Positions 33,140 through 43,012 of a stretch of 64,000 nt of DNA are shown here, one piece after another (positions within the stretch are counted from its first letter, which is position 1; every line of letters begins with the position of its first letter). Origin of the DNA: Phocaeicola_A sp036804505 (GTDB lineage Bacteria; Bacteroidota; Bacteroidia; Bacteroidales; Bacteroidaceae); assembly GCA_036804505.1 (NCBI GenBank), contig DAIRSI010000021.1, positions 1 to 64,000 of the forward strand, read 5' to 3'. Under the pieces are notes generated by a model that made no database searches, was not told the DNA's origin, and saw only the letters and a list, made by a program, of their open reading frames with translations. Both the position numbers and the translations under genes were made by a program.

Positions 33140-35332
33140 CTAGAAGAGGCTCCACGAAATGGTCAGACCTGCCATAACTATGGAAACCATGCTCATCAGT
33201 TTGATGAGGATGTTGAGGCTCGGACCGGAAGTGTCCTTGAACGGATCGCCTACAGTATCACCTACGACGGTTGCTTTGTGCACTTCACTGCCTTTGCCGC
33301 CGAGGTTACCTTCTTCTACATATTTTTTGGCATTATCCCAAGCGCCGCCTGAGTTTGCCATAAAGATAGCCAATACGAAGCCGCTGCTCAATCCGCCAAT
33401 TAACAGACCTAATACACCGGTAACGCCCAGCACGCATCCGGTAACAATTGGAGCTATGATAGCAAGCAGCGATGGAAGTACCATGGCGTGTTGGGCTCCT
33501 TTTGTGGAGATTTCTACGCAACGCTCATAGTCGGGATCGGCTTCACCGGTGAGAATTCCCTTGATTTCGCGGAATTGTCGTCTGACTTCTTCCACCATCT
33601 TGCCAGCAGCTTTGCCTACTGCATTCATCGTGAGGCCGCAGAAGAGGAATGCCATCATGGAACCGATGAACATGCCGCCTAAGACTTTCGGATTCATGAG
33701 ATTCACTTCGTAGTAGTTCATGAAATCGGTGATGCTTGCTGTCTTGATATCGATGACTTTATCACCCATCTGAAGAACAGTTTCACCCAAGCGTACCAGA
33801 CCTTGGCGGATTTCTTCTATATAGGAAGCTAAAAGAGCCAAGCCTGTAAGTGCTGCAGAACCTATCGCAAAGCCTTTTCCTGTGGCAGCGGTAGTATTGC
33901 CCAAAGAGTCCAGGGCATCCGTGCGCTTGCGTACTTCTTCACCAAGTCCGGACATTTCGGCATTTCCGCCCGCATTGTCAGCTATCGGACCGTATGCATC
34001 GGTTGCAAGAGTAATTCCCAAAGTGGAAAGCATGCCAACAGCTGCGATACCTATTCCGTAGAGACCCATACCGACATTGTTGAAGTCGAATCCGGAAGCA
34101 AAAAGATAGGAACAGATAATACCGATGACTACTACTACAACCGGAATACAAGTGGAAAGCATGCCCAGACCGATACCGCTGATAATAACGGTAGCCGGAC
34201 CAGTTTTACCTGCTTCACTGATTCTTTGTGTAGGGCGGTAGGACTGAGAGGTGTAATATTCGGTGGAACGTCCAATGATGACGCCGACAATCAGACCGGT
34301 TACAACGGAACATCCTATCCATGCCCAGTTTTCCAGTTGCAGGAGCCACAGAATCAGAAATGAACCGATGACAATCAATACGGATGCAAGATTGGTACCT
34401 ACACCCAAGGCTTTGAGCAAAGTCTTCATACTGGCATCTTCTTTTGTCCTCACGGAATAGATTCCTATGATGGAAAGTACAATGCCAATGGCTGCAATCA
34501 ACATCGGAGCAATGACAGCTTTGTATTGCATTCCCATACCGGCGGCTGCGAATGCGGAGGCTCCCAAGGCTGCAGTGGATAGTATGGAACCACAATAGGA
34601 TTCATAAAGGTCGGCACCCATACCGGCAACATCACCCACATTGTCGCCTACGTTATCGGCGATGGTGGCAGGATTACGAGGATCGTCTTCGGGAATTCCG
34701 GCTTCTACTTTTCCTACGAGGTCAGCACCTACATCGGCGGCTTTCGTATAGATACCGCCACCGACACGGGCAAACAAAGCTTGGGTGCTGGCACCCATAC
34801 CAAAGGTAAGCATCGTGGTGGTGATAAAACAGAGTCGTGCTGACTCAGACATGTCGACAGGGGCAAACCAGTTCAGAATCAGGAACCAGAATGATATATC
34901 AATAAGGCCGAGACCGACAACTACAAGTCCCATAACCGCACCGCTTCGGAAGGCTATACGCAAACCTCCGTTGAGTGACTCACGGGCTGCGTTGGCAGCT
35001 CTCGCAGATGCATAAGTAGCGGTGTTCATTCCAAGATAGCCGGATAATCCGGAGAAGAAACCTCCGGTGAGGAAGGCAAATGGAACCCAGGCGTTCTGAA
35101 GGCCAAAGAAGGCCATGATAGAGAACAGGATACACAAGCAGATGAATACGAGGGCGACAATCTTGTATTGTTGCCTTAGATAGGACATGGCGCCTTTGCG
35201 CACGGCAGCGGCGATTTTCCTCATTTGAGGGGTTCCTTCTTCCGCTTTTTTCATCTGATGATGAAAATGCCAGGCGAATAGAAGCGCTAGGACAGCAGCT
35301 GATGGTATCAGCCAAAAAAGTGGACTATTCAT
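33140..35332 (-). CDS. hppA: membrane-bound ion-translocating pyrophosphatase
   Basis: Protein of 730 aa with about 16 membrane helices. Catalytic motifs for Mg-pyrophosphate are present: DVGADLVGKVEAGIPEDDPRNPA, DNVGDNVGDVAGMGADLYES and ADNAGGNAEMSGL. The segment GNTTAATGKG has Ala and Gly at the two positions where potassium-independent enzymes carry Lys and Thr, so it should need potassium. It pumps H+ and/or Na+ across the inner membrane at the cost of PPi; some Bacteroides enzymes of this family are reported to move both ions. Which ion is moved here cannot be decided by eye. It has its own transcript with terminators on both sides. Confidence 0.95.
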   Translation of the reverse strand: MNSPLFWLIPSAAVLALLFAWHFHHQMKKAEEGTPQMRKIAAAVRKGAMSYLRQQYKIVALVFICLCILFSIMAFFGLQNAWVPFAFLTGGFFSGLSGYLGMNTATYASARAANAARESLNGGLRIAFRSGAVMGLVVVGLGLIDISFWFLILNWFAPVDMSESARLCFITTTMLTFGMGASTQALFARVGGGIYTKAADVGADLVGKVEAGIPEDDPRNPATIADNVGDNVGDVAGMGADLYESYCGSILSTAALGASAFAAAGMGMQYKAVIAPMLIAAIGIVLSIIGIYSVRTKEDASMKTLLKALGVGTNLASVLIVIGSFLILWLLQLENWAWIGCSVVTGLIVGVIIGRSTEYYTSQSYRPTQRISEAGKTGPATVIISGIGLGMLSTCIPVVVVVIGIICSYLFASGFDFNNVGMGLYGIGIAAVGMLSTLGITLATDAYGPIADNAGGNAEMSGLGEEVRKRTDALDSLGNTTAATGKGFAIGSAALTGLALLASYIEEIRQGLVRLGETVLQMGDKVIDIKTASITDFMNYYEVNLMNPKVLGGMFIGSMMAFLFCGLTMNAVGKAAGKMVEEVRRQFREIKGILTGEADPDYERCVEISTKGAQHAMVLPSLLAIIAPIVTGCVLGVTGVLGLLIGGLSSGFVLAIFMANSGGAWDNAKKYVEEGNLGGKGSEVHKATVVGDTVGDPFKDTSGPSLNILIKLMSMVSIVMAGLTISWSLF

Positions 35333-35377
35333 AAATCATAAGTATTAGAAATTCAATCCCGAAAGTAAACAAAAAAA

Positions 35378-35410
35378 GACCGGAAAAACAAATGTTTGCC
35401 GGCCTTTTTT
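35378..35410 (-). terminator. terminator after korB
   Basis: On the minus strand an imperfect GC-rich stem (GCCGG region paired with CCGG(T)C across an AAACATTTGTTT core) followed by TTTTTTT. It lies between the korB stop and the pyrophosphatase promoter region. Confidence 0.7.
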
Positions 35411-35426
35411 CTGTAATATTATGAAT

Positions 35427-36431
35427 TTACTTAACTTCCCATGTTTCGTTTGTCATTAACAGTTCATGGAAGTTGTGATATTTCTTCTTATCTTTCACTT
35501 CTTCAATCTGTTCATAGACGGCATCATTATAGGTAGGTGATGCTACATCGCGGATTACGCCTAATGCAATCGGAAAGTCCGGACCTTCCATCAATGCCAG
35601 TTTCAAATGAAGGGTGTTATCTTCACAATGTGCATCGTGAATCAGGATATCTTTTTCTGTGATACCGTTTTCACCGAGTTTTACGACTTTCAGTCCAAAG
35701 CCTTCCTGCATCAACCCGAATTCTTTGTTTTCTCCGAAAAGCATGGGCTTTCCGTGCTCCAGATAGATGGCGTTCTTAGCACGTCCTTCCTTCGTATAGA
35801 CTGAAGCGTGAGTCCCGTCATTGAAGATGACGCAGTTCTGCAGGACTTCTACTACGGAAGCTCCCTTGTGGGCTGCTGCAGCTTTCAATACTTCTACAGT
35901 AGCAGGAGCATCGGTCGCTACGCAACGAGCAAAGAAATGTCCGCGTGCGCCGAAGCAGAGTTCTGCAGGATGGAATGGATCTTCAACTGTGCCGTATGGT
36001 GATGATTTGCTTACGAAGCCACGCTCCGATGTCGGAGAATATTGTCCTTTGGTCAAACCGTAAATACGGTTGTTCAGCAGAATCATATTCAAGTCGATGT
36101 TGCGGCGAATGGCATGGATGAAATGATTTCCTCCGATTGCCAAACCGTCACCGTCGCCGCTGATTTGCCAGATGGTAAGATTGGGATTGGCGACCTTGGC
36201 TCCTGTGGCAACTGCTGCGGCACGGCCGTGAACGGTTTGCATGCCGTAGGTATTCATATAATAAGGTAAACGACTTGAGCAGCCGATACCGGAGATGACG
36301 GCAATGTCATGAGGCGCAACGCCTATTTCCGCCATAGCCTTGTGCAATGAAGCCAAAAAGAAATGGTCACCGCATCCAGGACACCAACGTGGTTGTCCTT
36401 TTTTATAATCTTTTGCTGTATATTCGCTCAT
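35427..36431 (-). CDS. korB: 2-oxoacid:ferredoxin oxidoreductase beta subunit (KorB-type)
   Basis: Protein of 334 aa. The thiamine-diphosphate subunit motifs are WCPGCGDHFFLASLHKAM near the start (Cys pair for the Fe-S cluster), GIGCSSRLPYYMNTYGMQTVHGRA and GDGDGLAIGGNHFIHAIRRN, the ThDP-Mg motif. It pairs with the alpha subunit encoded 3 bases upstream. The complex decarboxylates 2-oxoglutarate (or a similar 2-oxoacid) to the acyl-CoA with ferredoxin as acceptor in the cytoplasm. In anaerobic Bacteroidales it links to the reductive or partial TCA branch. No ferredoxin-like delta subunit is found next to it. Confidence 0.93.
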   Translation of the reverse strand: MSEYTAKDYKKGQPRWCPGCGDHFFLASLHKAMAEIGVAPHDIAVISGIGCSSRLPYYMNTYGMQTVHGRAAAVATGAKVANPNLTIWQISGDGDGLAIGGNHFIHAIRRNIDLNMILLNNRIYGLTKGQYSPTSERGFVSKSSPYGTVEDPFHPAELCFGARGHFFARCVATDAPATVEVLKAAAAHKGASVVEVLQNCVIFNDGTHASVYTKEGRAKNAIYLEHGKPMLFGENKEFGLMQEGFGLKVVKLGENGITEKDILIHDAHCEDNTLHLKLALMEGPDFPIALGVIRDVASPTYNDAVYEQIEEVKDKKKYHNFHELLMTNETWEVK

Positions 36432-36434
36432 AAT

Positions 36435-38279
36435 TTAGTCCTCCATGATTTTAGTGAAAGCTTTAACCAGTTCTTCTACTACAAACGGTTGGCCTTTGAC
36501 TTCATTGAATTGATATGGGGTGAAACCGTCAATCTTCATTCTCAGATAGCCTGCAAACTGTCCCATGTTCTGTTCTGCAACAACAACTTTCTTGTATTTC
36601 TTTAAAACTTCTGCCGTGTTTTTTGGCAGCGGATTGATAAATTCGAAGTGGGCCAAAGCGACTTTCTTTCCGGCTTTGTTCATTTCTTCCATTGCAGAAT
36701 ACAGATGTCCGTAGGTGCCTCCGAAACCTACGATTAGAAGATTAGCGTCGGCATCTCCTTGAACTTCGACATCGGGAACTTCGATGTTTGCAATCTTTTC
36801 TGCACGGAGTTTTGTCATCAGATCATGATTCTCCGGATCGGTGGAGATTGCGCCTGTTTCGTTGCTCTTTTCCAGTCCGCCTATGATGTGGGTAAAGCCT
36901 TCCATTCCCGGAATGGCCCAATAACGGGAACCGTCTTCCGTACGTTTGTATGGAGTCCAGTCGGCAGCCATTTCAGGTTTCACATATCTAGGCTTGATTT
37001 CAGGGTAATTTTTTAAATCAGGGAGCTTCCATGCAGAAGAACCGTTTGCAATAAATGCGTCGGTAAGCAAAAGGACCGGAGTCATGTGTTCCAAGGCTAT
37101 TTTGCAAGCCATGTATGCTGCATCGAAACAATTTCCAGGAGACGTTGCTGCAATGACAGGTATCGGGCTTTCACCGCTACGTCCTACCAGTGCCTGCATT
37201 AAATCGGTCTGTTCGGATTTTGTTGGCAGACCGGTAGAAGGACCGCCTCTTTGAACATCCACGATGACCAAAGGCAATTCCATGATGACGGCCAGGTTGG
37301 TTGCTTCTGATTTCAGACACACACCCGGACCGGATGTTGATGTTACAGCCAAAGCACCTGCAAAAGATGCTCCGATAGATGATGCGCAACCTGAGATTTC
37401 ATCTTCACATTGCATAGTAATTACACCCAATGACTTGTGCTTGGCCAATTCGTGAAGAATATCTGTGGCCGGCGTGATAGGATAGGAACCTAGGAATAAT
37501 TTCAGTCCTGATTTCTCTGCTGCTGCAATAAGCCCATAAGAAGTGGCCTTGTTACCGCTGATATCCATATATAAACCCTTGGGCTTTTCACCCTTGGTTT
37601 CTATCTTGTATGTGTGATCAACAGAGGCATGGATGTTGTGACCGTAGTCATATCCTGCATGTATAACTTTGATATTGGATTCTGCAATGGCAGGTTTCTT
37701 GGCAAATTTCTCGCGAAGCATGGTCTCTGCAATGGTTATGTCGCGGTTGAAAAGCCAGCAAACCAAACCGAGAGCGAACATATTGCGGCTCTTCAGAATA
37801 GTCTTGTTATCCATGCCGGTATCTGCCAGACAATCTTTAACCATTTGGGAAATAGGTGCTGCAATGACATCGTTCTTAATGCCCATTTCTTCGATGGGAT
37901 TGTCAGTCTTGAATTCTGCCTTGTCCAAATCTGTTTTTTCGAAACAGTCCGTATCCATGATGATGCAAGCCGTTTTCTTGCAGAACTTGTATTGCGTCTT
38001 TAATGCTGCCGCATTCATCGCTACCAATACATCACATTTGTCACCTGGAGTATAAACTTTTTCTGCTCCTATATGAATTTGAAAACCTGATACTCCGGTG
38101 AGTGAGCCTTGCGGAGCACGAATATCTGCCGGATAATCCGGAAAGGTACTAATGTCATTTCCTACAGTTGCGGAAATGTTGGAAAACATGTTGCCGGCCA
38201 ACTGCATACCGTCACCGGAATCACCGGAGAAACGAACGACCACTTGGTCTAGTTCTTTTACTTCCAATTTTTCTGCCAT
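36435..38279 (-). CDS. korA: 2-oxoacid:ferredoxin oxidoreductase alpha subunit with fused gamma domain (KorA-type)
   Basis: Protein of 614 aa. Residues about 10-195 are the gamma domain (VVRFSGDSGDGMQLAGNMFSNI). Residues about 230-614 are the alpha domain with the pyrimidine-binding part (LFLGSYPITPATDILHELAKH) and the domain III Rossmann part (LLIVGFGGTYGHLYSAMEEM). Fusion of gamma and alpha is the standard KorA form. It is coupled to korB with a 3-base gap. A promoter with -33 TTTG (38344-38347) and -7 GACCTTTG (38317-38324), 19 bases apart on the minus strand, precedes it. Confidence 0.93.
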   Translation of the reverse strand: MAEKLEVKELDQVVVRFSGDSGDGMQLAGNMFSNISATVGNDISTFPDYPADIRAPQGSLTGVSGFQIHIGAEKVYTPGDKCDVLVAMNAAALKTQYKFCKKTACIIMDTDCFEKTDLDKAEFKTDNPIEEMGIKNDVIAAPISQMVKDCLADTGMDNKTILKSRNMFALGLVCWLFNRDITIAETMLREKFAKKPAIAESNIKVIHAGYDYGHNIHASVDHTYKIETKGEKPKGLYMDISGNKATSYGLIAAAEKSGLKLFLGSYPITPATDILHELAKHKSLGVITMQCEDEISGCASSIGASFAGALAVTSTSGPGVCLKSEATNLAVIMELPLVIVDVQRGGPSTGLPTKSEQTDLMQALVGRSGESPIPVIAATSPGNCFDAAYMACKIALEHMTPVLLLTDAFIANGSSAWKLPDLKNYPEIKPRYVKPEMAADWTPYKRTEDGSRYWAIPGMEGFTHIIGGLEKSNETGAISTDPENHDLMTKLRAEKIANIEVPDVEVQGDADANLLIVGFGGTYGHLYSAMEEMNKAGKKVALAHFEFINPLPKNTAEVLKKYKKVVVAEQNMGQFAGYLRMKIDGFTPYQFNEVKGQPFVVEELVKAFTKIMED

Positions 38280-38316
38280 TTTATTATATATATTTATATT
38301 ATATTTAAGATAGGTG

Positions 38317-38347
38317 CAAAGGTCGCTAAGTTAAACGAGAAATCAAA
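38317..38347 (-). promoter_or_regulatory. korA promoter
   Basis: Minus strand TTTG, a 19-base spacer, then GACCTTTG. It fits the Bacteroides consensus except for G in place of the first T of the -7 box. Confidence 0.6.
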
Positions 38348-38582
38348 ACTTTTTATTGTTATTCTTTCAATTTTAAGATTAGGACTAATGTTTATACTTT
38401 ATTCATTCAGAATGTTTCTTATATAGTTGATATTCAACTATATTGTAAGTAAAAATAAGAAATTTCTTTCTTTTGAATTTGAAATAGTTGAGTAATGTTA
38501 TTCCTTTAATCTATGTTATGGTCATTTTCGGGAAAGTTTGTATGTATTTCAAGACAATAAAAGGAAAAACAAAAAAAAATTG

Positions 38583-38590
38583 TATATTTG
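38583..38590 (+). promoter_or_regulatory. -7 promoter box of tRNA-Arg
   Basis: TATATTTG, exact consensus, 16 bases upstream of the mature tRNA 5' end. Confidence 0.65.
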
Positions 38591-38606
38591 CAGGCGAATT
38601 AAGAAT

Positions 38607-38678
38607 GCCCCTGTAGTTCAACGGATAGAATAGTGGTTTCCTAAACCATAGATCCGAGTTCGATTCTCGGCAAGGGTA
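38607..38678 (+). tRNA. tRNA-Arg (anticodon CCU)
   Basis: A 72-nt cloverleaf: acceptor GCCCCTG with CAAGGGT, D stem GTTC/GAAT, anticodon stem GTGGT/ACCAT with loop TTCCTAA (anticodon CCT at 38640-38642), T arm CCGAG-TTCGATT-CTCGG. Reads AGG codons. The acceptor stem has one C/A mismatch at the fifth pair (38611 with 38673) and a G/U at the first; the 3' CCA is not fully encoded. Confidence 0.95.
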
Positions 38679-38680
38679 CA

Positions 38681-38713
38681 AAAAAAAGCTGTGTCATCGA
38701 CACAGCTTTTTTT
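38681..38713. terminator. bidirectional terminator after tRNA-Arg and secDF
   Basis: GCTGTGTC paired with GACACAGC, extended by an A-run/T-run, around a 3-base loop. It ends the tRNA transcript on the plus strand and the secDF transcript (stop at 38730) on the minus strand. Confidence 0.92.
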
Positions 38714-38729
38714 TTATATCGTCATGCTT

Positions 38730-41700
38730 TTATACTTTAACAATTGCTTTTTTCGTGGAAACGGGAGTTTCTTCTTCCCTGATTGCTTTCTTTCCCATAG
38801 TTAGGTATGCAATAGGTGCTGCTATGAAGATGGAGGTCAAGGTTCCTATGACTACACCAAGAATCATGGCAAAGGCGAAACTTCTGATGCTTTCACCACC
38901 CAACAGGAAGATACACAGCAATACAATCAATGTGGTTGCTGATGTATTGATGGTACGGGTCAGCGTCTGGTTCAATGAATCATTGAACAATTTGAAATGG
39001 TCTCGTTTCGGGAACAAACCCAAATTCTCACGGATACGGTCGAATACAACCACCTTGTCGTTGATTGAATAACCGATAGCCGTCAGGATGGCTCCAATGA
39101 ATGTCTGGTCAATTTCCAAAGAGAATGGAACCCAGCCGTAGCAGATGGAATACGCTCCGATAATCAATACCGTATCTACAGCCAGTGCAACAGTTGAACC
39201 GACACTGAATGCGACATTGCGGAATCGAATCAGAATGTAGACGAAGATGGCTGCCAAAGCCAGGATGACGGAGATGATTGCTCCTCGTGTAATATCTTCT
39301 GCGATACTTGGTCCTACCTTTTGTGAACTGATGATTGAACCTCCTGCACGATTTTCACGGTCGATGAAACGTTGGTAAGTGACATCTTTGTGTAACAGTT
39401 TGGCATCGTACAATGATTGATACAAGAACTTCTCGATTTCTTCATCCACACTGGTCGTAGTTTCTTTGATACGATAATTGGTTGAAACACGTATAGTCTT
39501 ATGATCTGTTCCTAACGCAATGGCACTTACATAGTCATCACCGACTTTCTTTTTCAGCAGGTCACGAACGGTTTCCGGTTCAACCCTTTGTTCGAACTGA
39601 ACAACGAAGTTACGTCCTCCTGTGAAGTCGATACTTTGACTTAAGCCTCTGACTGCCAGTGAAATCAATCCAATCAGTATGGCTATGCCAAATATTGTGA
39701 ATGATTTCTTGTACATACCCATGAATTTATAATAGGTATTGGCAAGGAAGTTTCTTGAAATATTGGTAACGAAAGTCAGGTTCAACCATTTGTCTTTGTT
39801 CATGAAGTGTTCGAAAACCAGACGAGTGATATAGACTGCTGTGAAGAAGTTACAGATAATACCAATAATCAAGGTTGTAGCAAATCCTCTGATAGGACCT
39901 GTACCGAAATAGAACAGGATGATACCTGTGATGATGGATGTCAGGTTGGAGTCAAAGATTGCAGAGAAGGCGTTGGAATAACCTGCTGCCAATGCAGACT
40001 TAATGGCTTTTCCTGCTCTCAACTCTTCCTTCGTACGCTCATAAATCAACACGTTGGCATCGACCGCCATACCGAGGGAGAGCACCATACCCGCAATACC
40101 GGACATGGTCAATGCCGCCTGGAAGGACGTTAGAATACCTAAGGTGAAGAAGAGGTTGAGTATCAAAGCTCCGTTGGCAATCATACCCGGAATGAATCCG
40201 TAGAGCAAGCACATGTAAAGCATCAGCAATACGAATGCTACAATGAATGACATGATTCCCTGATTGATGGATTCCTGACCTAAAGACGGGCCGACTGTAT
40301 CTTCCTGTACAATACGGGCAGGAGCAGGCATCTTACCTGATTTCAATACGTTTGCCAAGTCTTTTGTATCTTCAGGAGTGAAGTTACCGGTAATTTGTGA
40401 GTTACCGCCTGTGATTTCACTGTTTACATTTGGAGCGCTGTATACATAACCATCCAATACAATGGCAATGGCTTTGCCAATATTTTGTTTGGTCAGCTGG
40501 GCCCAACGGCGAGCACCGTCAGTATTCATGGACATGGATACGCTTGGCTTGCCAAACTGGTCGAATTCGTCTTTGGCATCTGTGATTACATCACCTTCCA
40601 AAGGTGCGCGTCCGTTGCGTTCCGTTACCTTGATGGCATATAATTCGAAAGTCTCAGCTTTCTTGTCGAAATCGGCTGCTTTAACACCCCATTTCAAGCT
40701 TAAATCCTTAGGTAAGGTGTTTTTAGCAGTAGCAGATGCCAATATTTTATTTACTTCGGCTGTATCTCTGAAATTTGCATAACCTACAATACATCCGTAT
40801 CCGTTTGTTACCTGAAGAACGGAAAGCAAAGGATGCTCTTTCTTCATTTGGGCAACAGCAGCTTTTTGCTCTGTACTTACTTTCTTGTTACCACCCTTCA
40901 AAATAGCCTTCAAGCTGTCGGCACTGTTTTTCTCAGTCTTGGCTTGGGCAACAGCTTTTGTGCTGTCTTTAGGAGCAGCTGCAGTAGCAGTTGTGTCGGC
41001 TACGGTTTCTCCATCACGCAATTTGTTGTCAAGAGAACTCAAGAAAGGTACGATGTCTTTTCCATCATAAGTCTCCCAGAATTCCAAGTTAGCTGAACCT
41101 TGCAGCAATTTGCTGACACGGTTTGGTTCCTTGATACCCGGCAACTCAATCATGATACGTCCCATCTTGCCTTCCAAAGCCTGAATATTAGGCTGGGCAA
41201 CACCGAAACGGTCGATACGTGTACGGAGTACATTGTATGAGTTGTCAACGGCTGCTTTGACTTCATCGCGGAGAACTTTCTCTACTTCTGCATCGGAACT
41301 GCGGGTTGTTACTTTGTCTTTTAACTGCTGGGTGGCAAAGATTTCGGATAATCTTCCGTTTGGAGCCAGCTTTTTGTATTCATTTGCAAACAATGTGATG
41401 AAATCAGTCTGACTGGTTACAGATTTTTGAGCTGCAATGTCAACCGCTTTATTGAAAATCGGGTCTGACTTGTGATCAGCCAAAGCTTTAACTACATCGG
41501 GAACAGAAACTTCCAGGATGACGTTCATACCACCCTTTAAGTCCAAGCCCAAACCAATTTCCATCTCACGACACTGTTTGAATGTATAGCTGCCTAACCA
41601 CACCTTCTCATTCATGATGGAGTCAATGTATGCCTGTTCTTTCTCAGGTCCCAGAGCTGCCGCTTTTTTCATCTGATAGCGGGTCACAAATGAGAACGAT

Positions 41701-41765
41701 AGATAGAAGATGCACACTAAGGTCAGCAATACTGCCAATACTTTTACAAATCCTTTGTTTTGCAT
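38730..41765 (-). CDS. secDF: protein translocase subunit SecDF (fused)
   Basis: Protein of 1011 aa that joins SecD and SecF, each with six membrane helices and a periplasmic domain. SecD begins with the motif LGLDLKGGMNVILEV and has its helix 4 region GMAVDANVLIYERTKEELRAG; SecF has GLSQSIDFTGGRNFVVQFE and IGYSINDKVVVFDRIREN. A low-complexity Ala/Lys/Thr insert sits at about residues 250-310. SecDF uses the proton gradient to finish export of secreted proteins through SecYEG, which suits an organism with many lipoproteins and Sus transporters. A minus-strand -7 box (TATATTTG) is at 41819-41826. It forms a single-gene transcript with its own terminator. Confidence 0.96.
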   Translation of the reverse strand: MQNKGFVKVLAVLLTLVCIFYLSFSFVTRYQMKKAAALGPEKEQAYIDSIMNEKVWLGSYTFKQCREMEIGLGLDLKGGMNVILEVSVPDVVKALADHKSDPIFNKAVDIAAQKSVTSQTDFITLFANEYKKLAPNGRLSEIFATQQLKDKVTTRSSDAEVEKVLRDEVKAAVDNSYNVLRTRIDRFGVAQPNIQALEGKMGRIMIELPGIKEPNRVSKLLQGSANLEFWETYDGKDIVPFLSSLDNKLRDGETVADTTATAAAPKDSTKAVAQAKTEKNSADSLKAILKGGNKKVSTEQKAAVAQMKKEHPLLSVLQVTNGYGCIVGYANFRDTAEVNKILASATAKNTLPKDLSLKWGVKAADFDKKAETFELYAIKVTERNGRAPLEGDVITDAKDEFDQFGKPSVSMSMNTDGARRWAQLTKQNIGKAIAIVLDGYVYSAPNVNSEITGGNSQITGNFTPEDTKDLANVLKSGKMPAPARIVQEDTVGPSLGQESINQGIMSFIVAFVLLMLYMCLLYGFIPGMIANGALILNLFFTLGILTSFQAALTMSGIAGMVLSLGMAVDANVLIYERTKEELRAGKAIKSALAAGYSNAFSAIFDSNLTSIITGIILFYFGTGPIRGFATTLIIGIICNFFTAVYITRLVFEHFMNKDKWLNLTFVTNISRNFLANTYYKFMGMYKKSFTIFGIAILIGLISLAVRGLSQSIDFTGGRNFVVQFEQRVEPETVRDLLKKKVGDDYVSAIALGTDHKTIRVSTNYRIKETTTSVDEEIEKFLYQSLYDAKLLHKDVTYQRFIDRENRAGGSIISSQKVGPSIAEDITRGAIISVILALAAIFVYILIRFRNVAFSVGSTVALAVDTVLIIGAYSICYGWVPFSLEIDQTFIGAILTAIGYSINDKVVVFDRIRENLGLFPKRDHFKLFNDSLNQTLTRTINTSATTLIVLLCIFLLGGESIRSFAFAMILGVVIGTLTSIFIAAPIAYLTMGKKAIREEETPVSTKKAIVKV

Positions 41766-41818
41766 TTTTCTTTAGTTATTTATTATTGTTATTTGTTTCC
41801 AATCATGTTACAAGGGTG

Positions 41819-41826
41819 CAAATATA
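41819..41826 (-). promoter_or_regulatory. -7 promoter box of secDF
   Basis: TATATTTG on the minus strand, exact consensus, 53 bases upstream of the secDF ATG. Confidence 0.55.
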
Positions 41827-41914
41827 GCTTTTTTTTCACATTCTAACAGCAAGAAAGGCAATAATTTAAGATTTTATGTTTTAAAAACGTTGGTTTTCGT
41901 AAAATAAGAGGTTT

Positions 41915-43009
41915 TTATTTTTCTTTTTCTTGAATAAAGCACCAGATAGGGTAGTGATCTGAATTCTTAATTCTGTCATCTACCGTGCAAAGGTATGACT
42001 TGAGATTCTTGCTAATGAGAATGTTATCAATACGGAAATAGAACCCGCTTTGATGGTACGATATGCCCATCCCGTTGCCGGACTGGGTAAAAGCGTCAGT
42101 GAGTCCTTTTTCCAGAAGATGATGTGTATATGAGAGGGAACTGTCATTGAAATCTCCACAGACAATCAAAGTGGATGATTTATTGTTCTTGATTATGTCA
42201 GCGACCTTCTTTGCTTGTACGGCCCTGATTTTTACAGCTTCGGCCAATTTCCCCACGAGATATCTTGAATGACTTTTTATTTCTTTTTTTTCACTTTCCA
42301 AAAGGAGGTCACGATACATTTTTTTATCTTTAATTGTCAGTTTATTGGATTCCAAATGATTATTGATAATCATGAGAGTGTCGTCATCTTTTTTTATTTT
42401 ATAGATGATGCTCCCGTTTGCTTTGCTGGGATATTCTACCGGTATGGCTTCCAGTATGGGGTAGCGTGAGTAGCAACCCAGTCCGTTAAGTCCGTTTGCT
42501 AGTGAAAGATGATGCCGATAGGGATATTTGGATAGAGCTTTGTCAATGTCTTTTTTTTGGAGGCGGGATCCTAAAATATATTCTTGCAGACAGATAATGT
42601 CAGCATTACAGTCTTGTAAATAAACTAGAATTTCATTGGGGGAATCTTTTTTGTTTGGTTTGTCGGCTTCGAATGCCATTACATTGTAGGACAAAAATTT
42701 AAAGCAATCTTCAGAAGGGTTGGGACGGAAAATGTTGATGGGCATGTATTCCCTGCATTGATGGTAGCATACCAACAGTGCCAGAAAAGGAAGCAAGGCA
42801 TATTTCCATTTGTATAGGAGCCAGAAGAAAAGGAACAGAATATTGGTAAAGAAGAATATGGGGAAAGCAAGTCCTGCATTTGTCAGATAAGGATGATGTA
42901 ATGGATCCAAATAGGGGCCATAGGCACAAATTAAAAGCAATAGAGCCAGGGCTGCATTTATTGACAGCAGTATTCCGGAAAACACATTGCTTATAATTCT
43001 TAATTTCAT
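41915..43009 (-). CDS. membrane-anchored endonuclease/exonuclease/phosphatase family protein
   Basis: Protein of 364 aa. Three hydrophobic segments occupy the first 95 residues. The rest is an EEP (DNase I/inositol phosphatase-like) hydrolase with the expected metal and active-site residues in LSYNVMAFEAD, ADIICLQEYIL, NNHLESNK, CGDFNDSSLSYTHHLL and NSDHYPIWCF. The catalytic domain is probably held on one face of the inner membrane; its substrate (nucleic acid, phosphoinositide or other phosphoester) cannot be told. It ends an apparent operon with two rhomboid genes, its ATG lying 3 bases after the second rhomboid stop. Confidence 0.87.
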   Translation of the reverse strand: MKLRIISNVFSGILLSINAALALLLLICAYGPYLDPLHHPYLTNAGLAFPIFFFTNILFLFFWLLYKWKYALLPFLALLVCYHQCREYMPINIFRPNPSEDCFKFLSYNVMAFEADKPNKKDSPNEILVYLQDCNADIICLQEYILGSRLQKKDIDKALSKYPYRHHLSLANGLNGLGCYSRYPILEAIPVEYPSKANGSIIYKIKKDDDTLMIINNHLESNKLTIKDKKMYRDLLLESEKKEIKSHSRYLVGKLAEAVKIRAVQAKKVADIIKNNKSSTLIVCGDFNDSSLSYTHHLLEKGLTDAFTQSGNGMGISYHQSGFYFRIDNILISKNLKSYLCTVDDRIKNSDHYPIWCFIQEKEK

Positions 43010-43012
43010 GAC

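Larger units (their letters stand above)
38280..38606. other. non-coding region between korA and tRNA-Arg
   Basis: The left part holds the minus-strand korA promoter and the right end the tRNA promoter (-7 box 38583-38590). The AT-rich middle shows no supported gene or clear structure. Confidence 0.6.
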
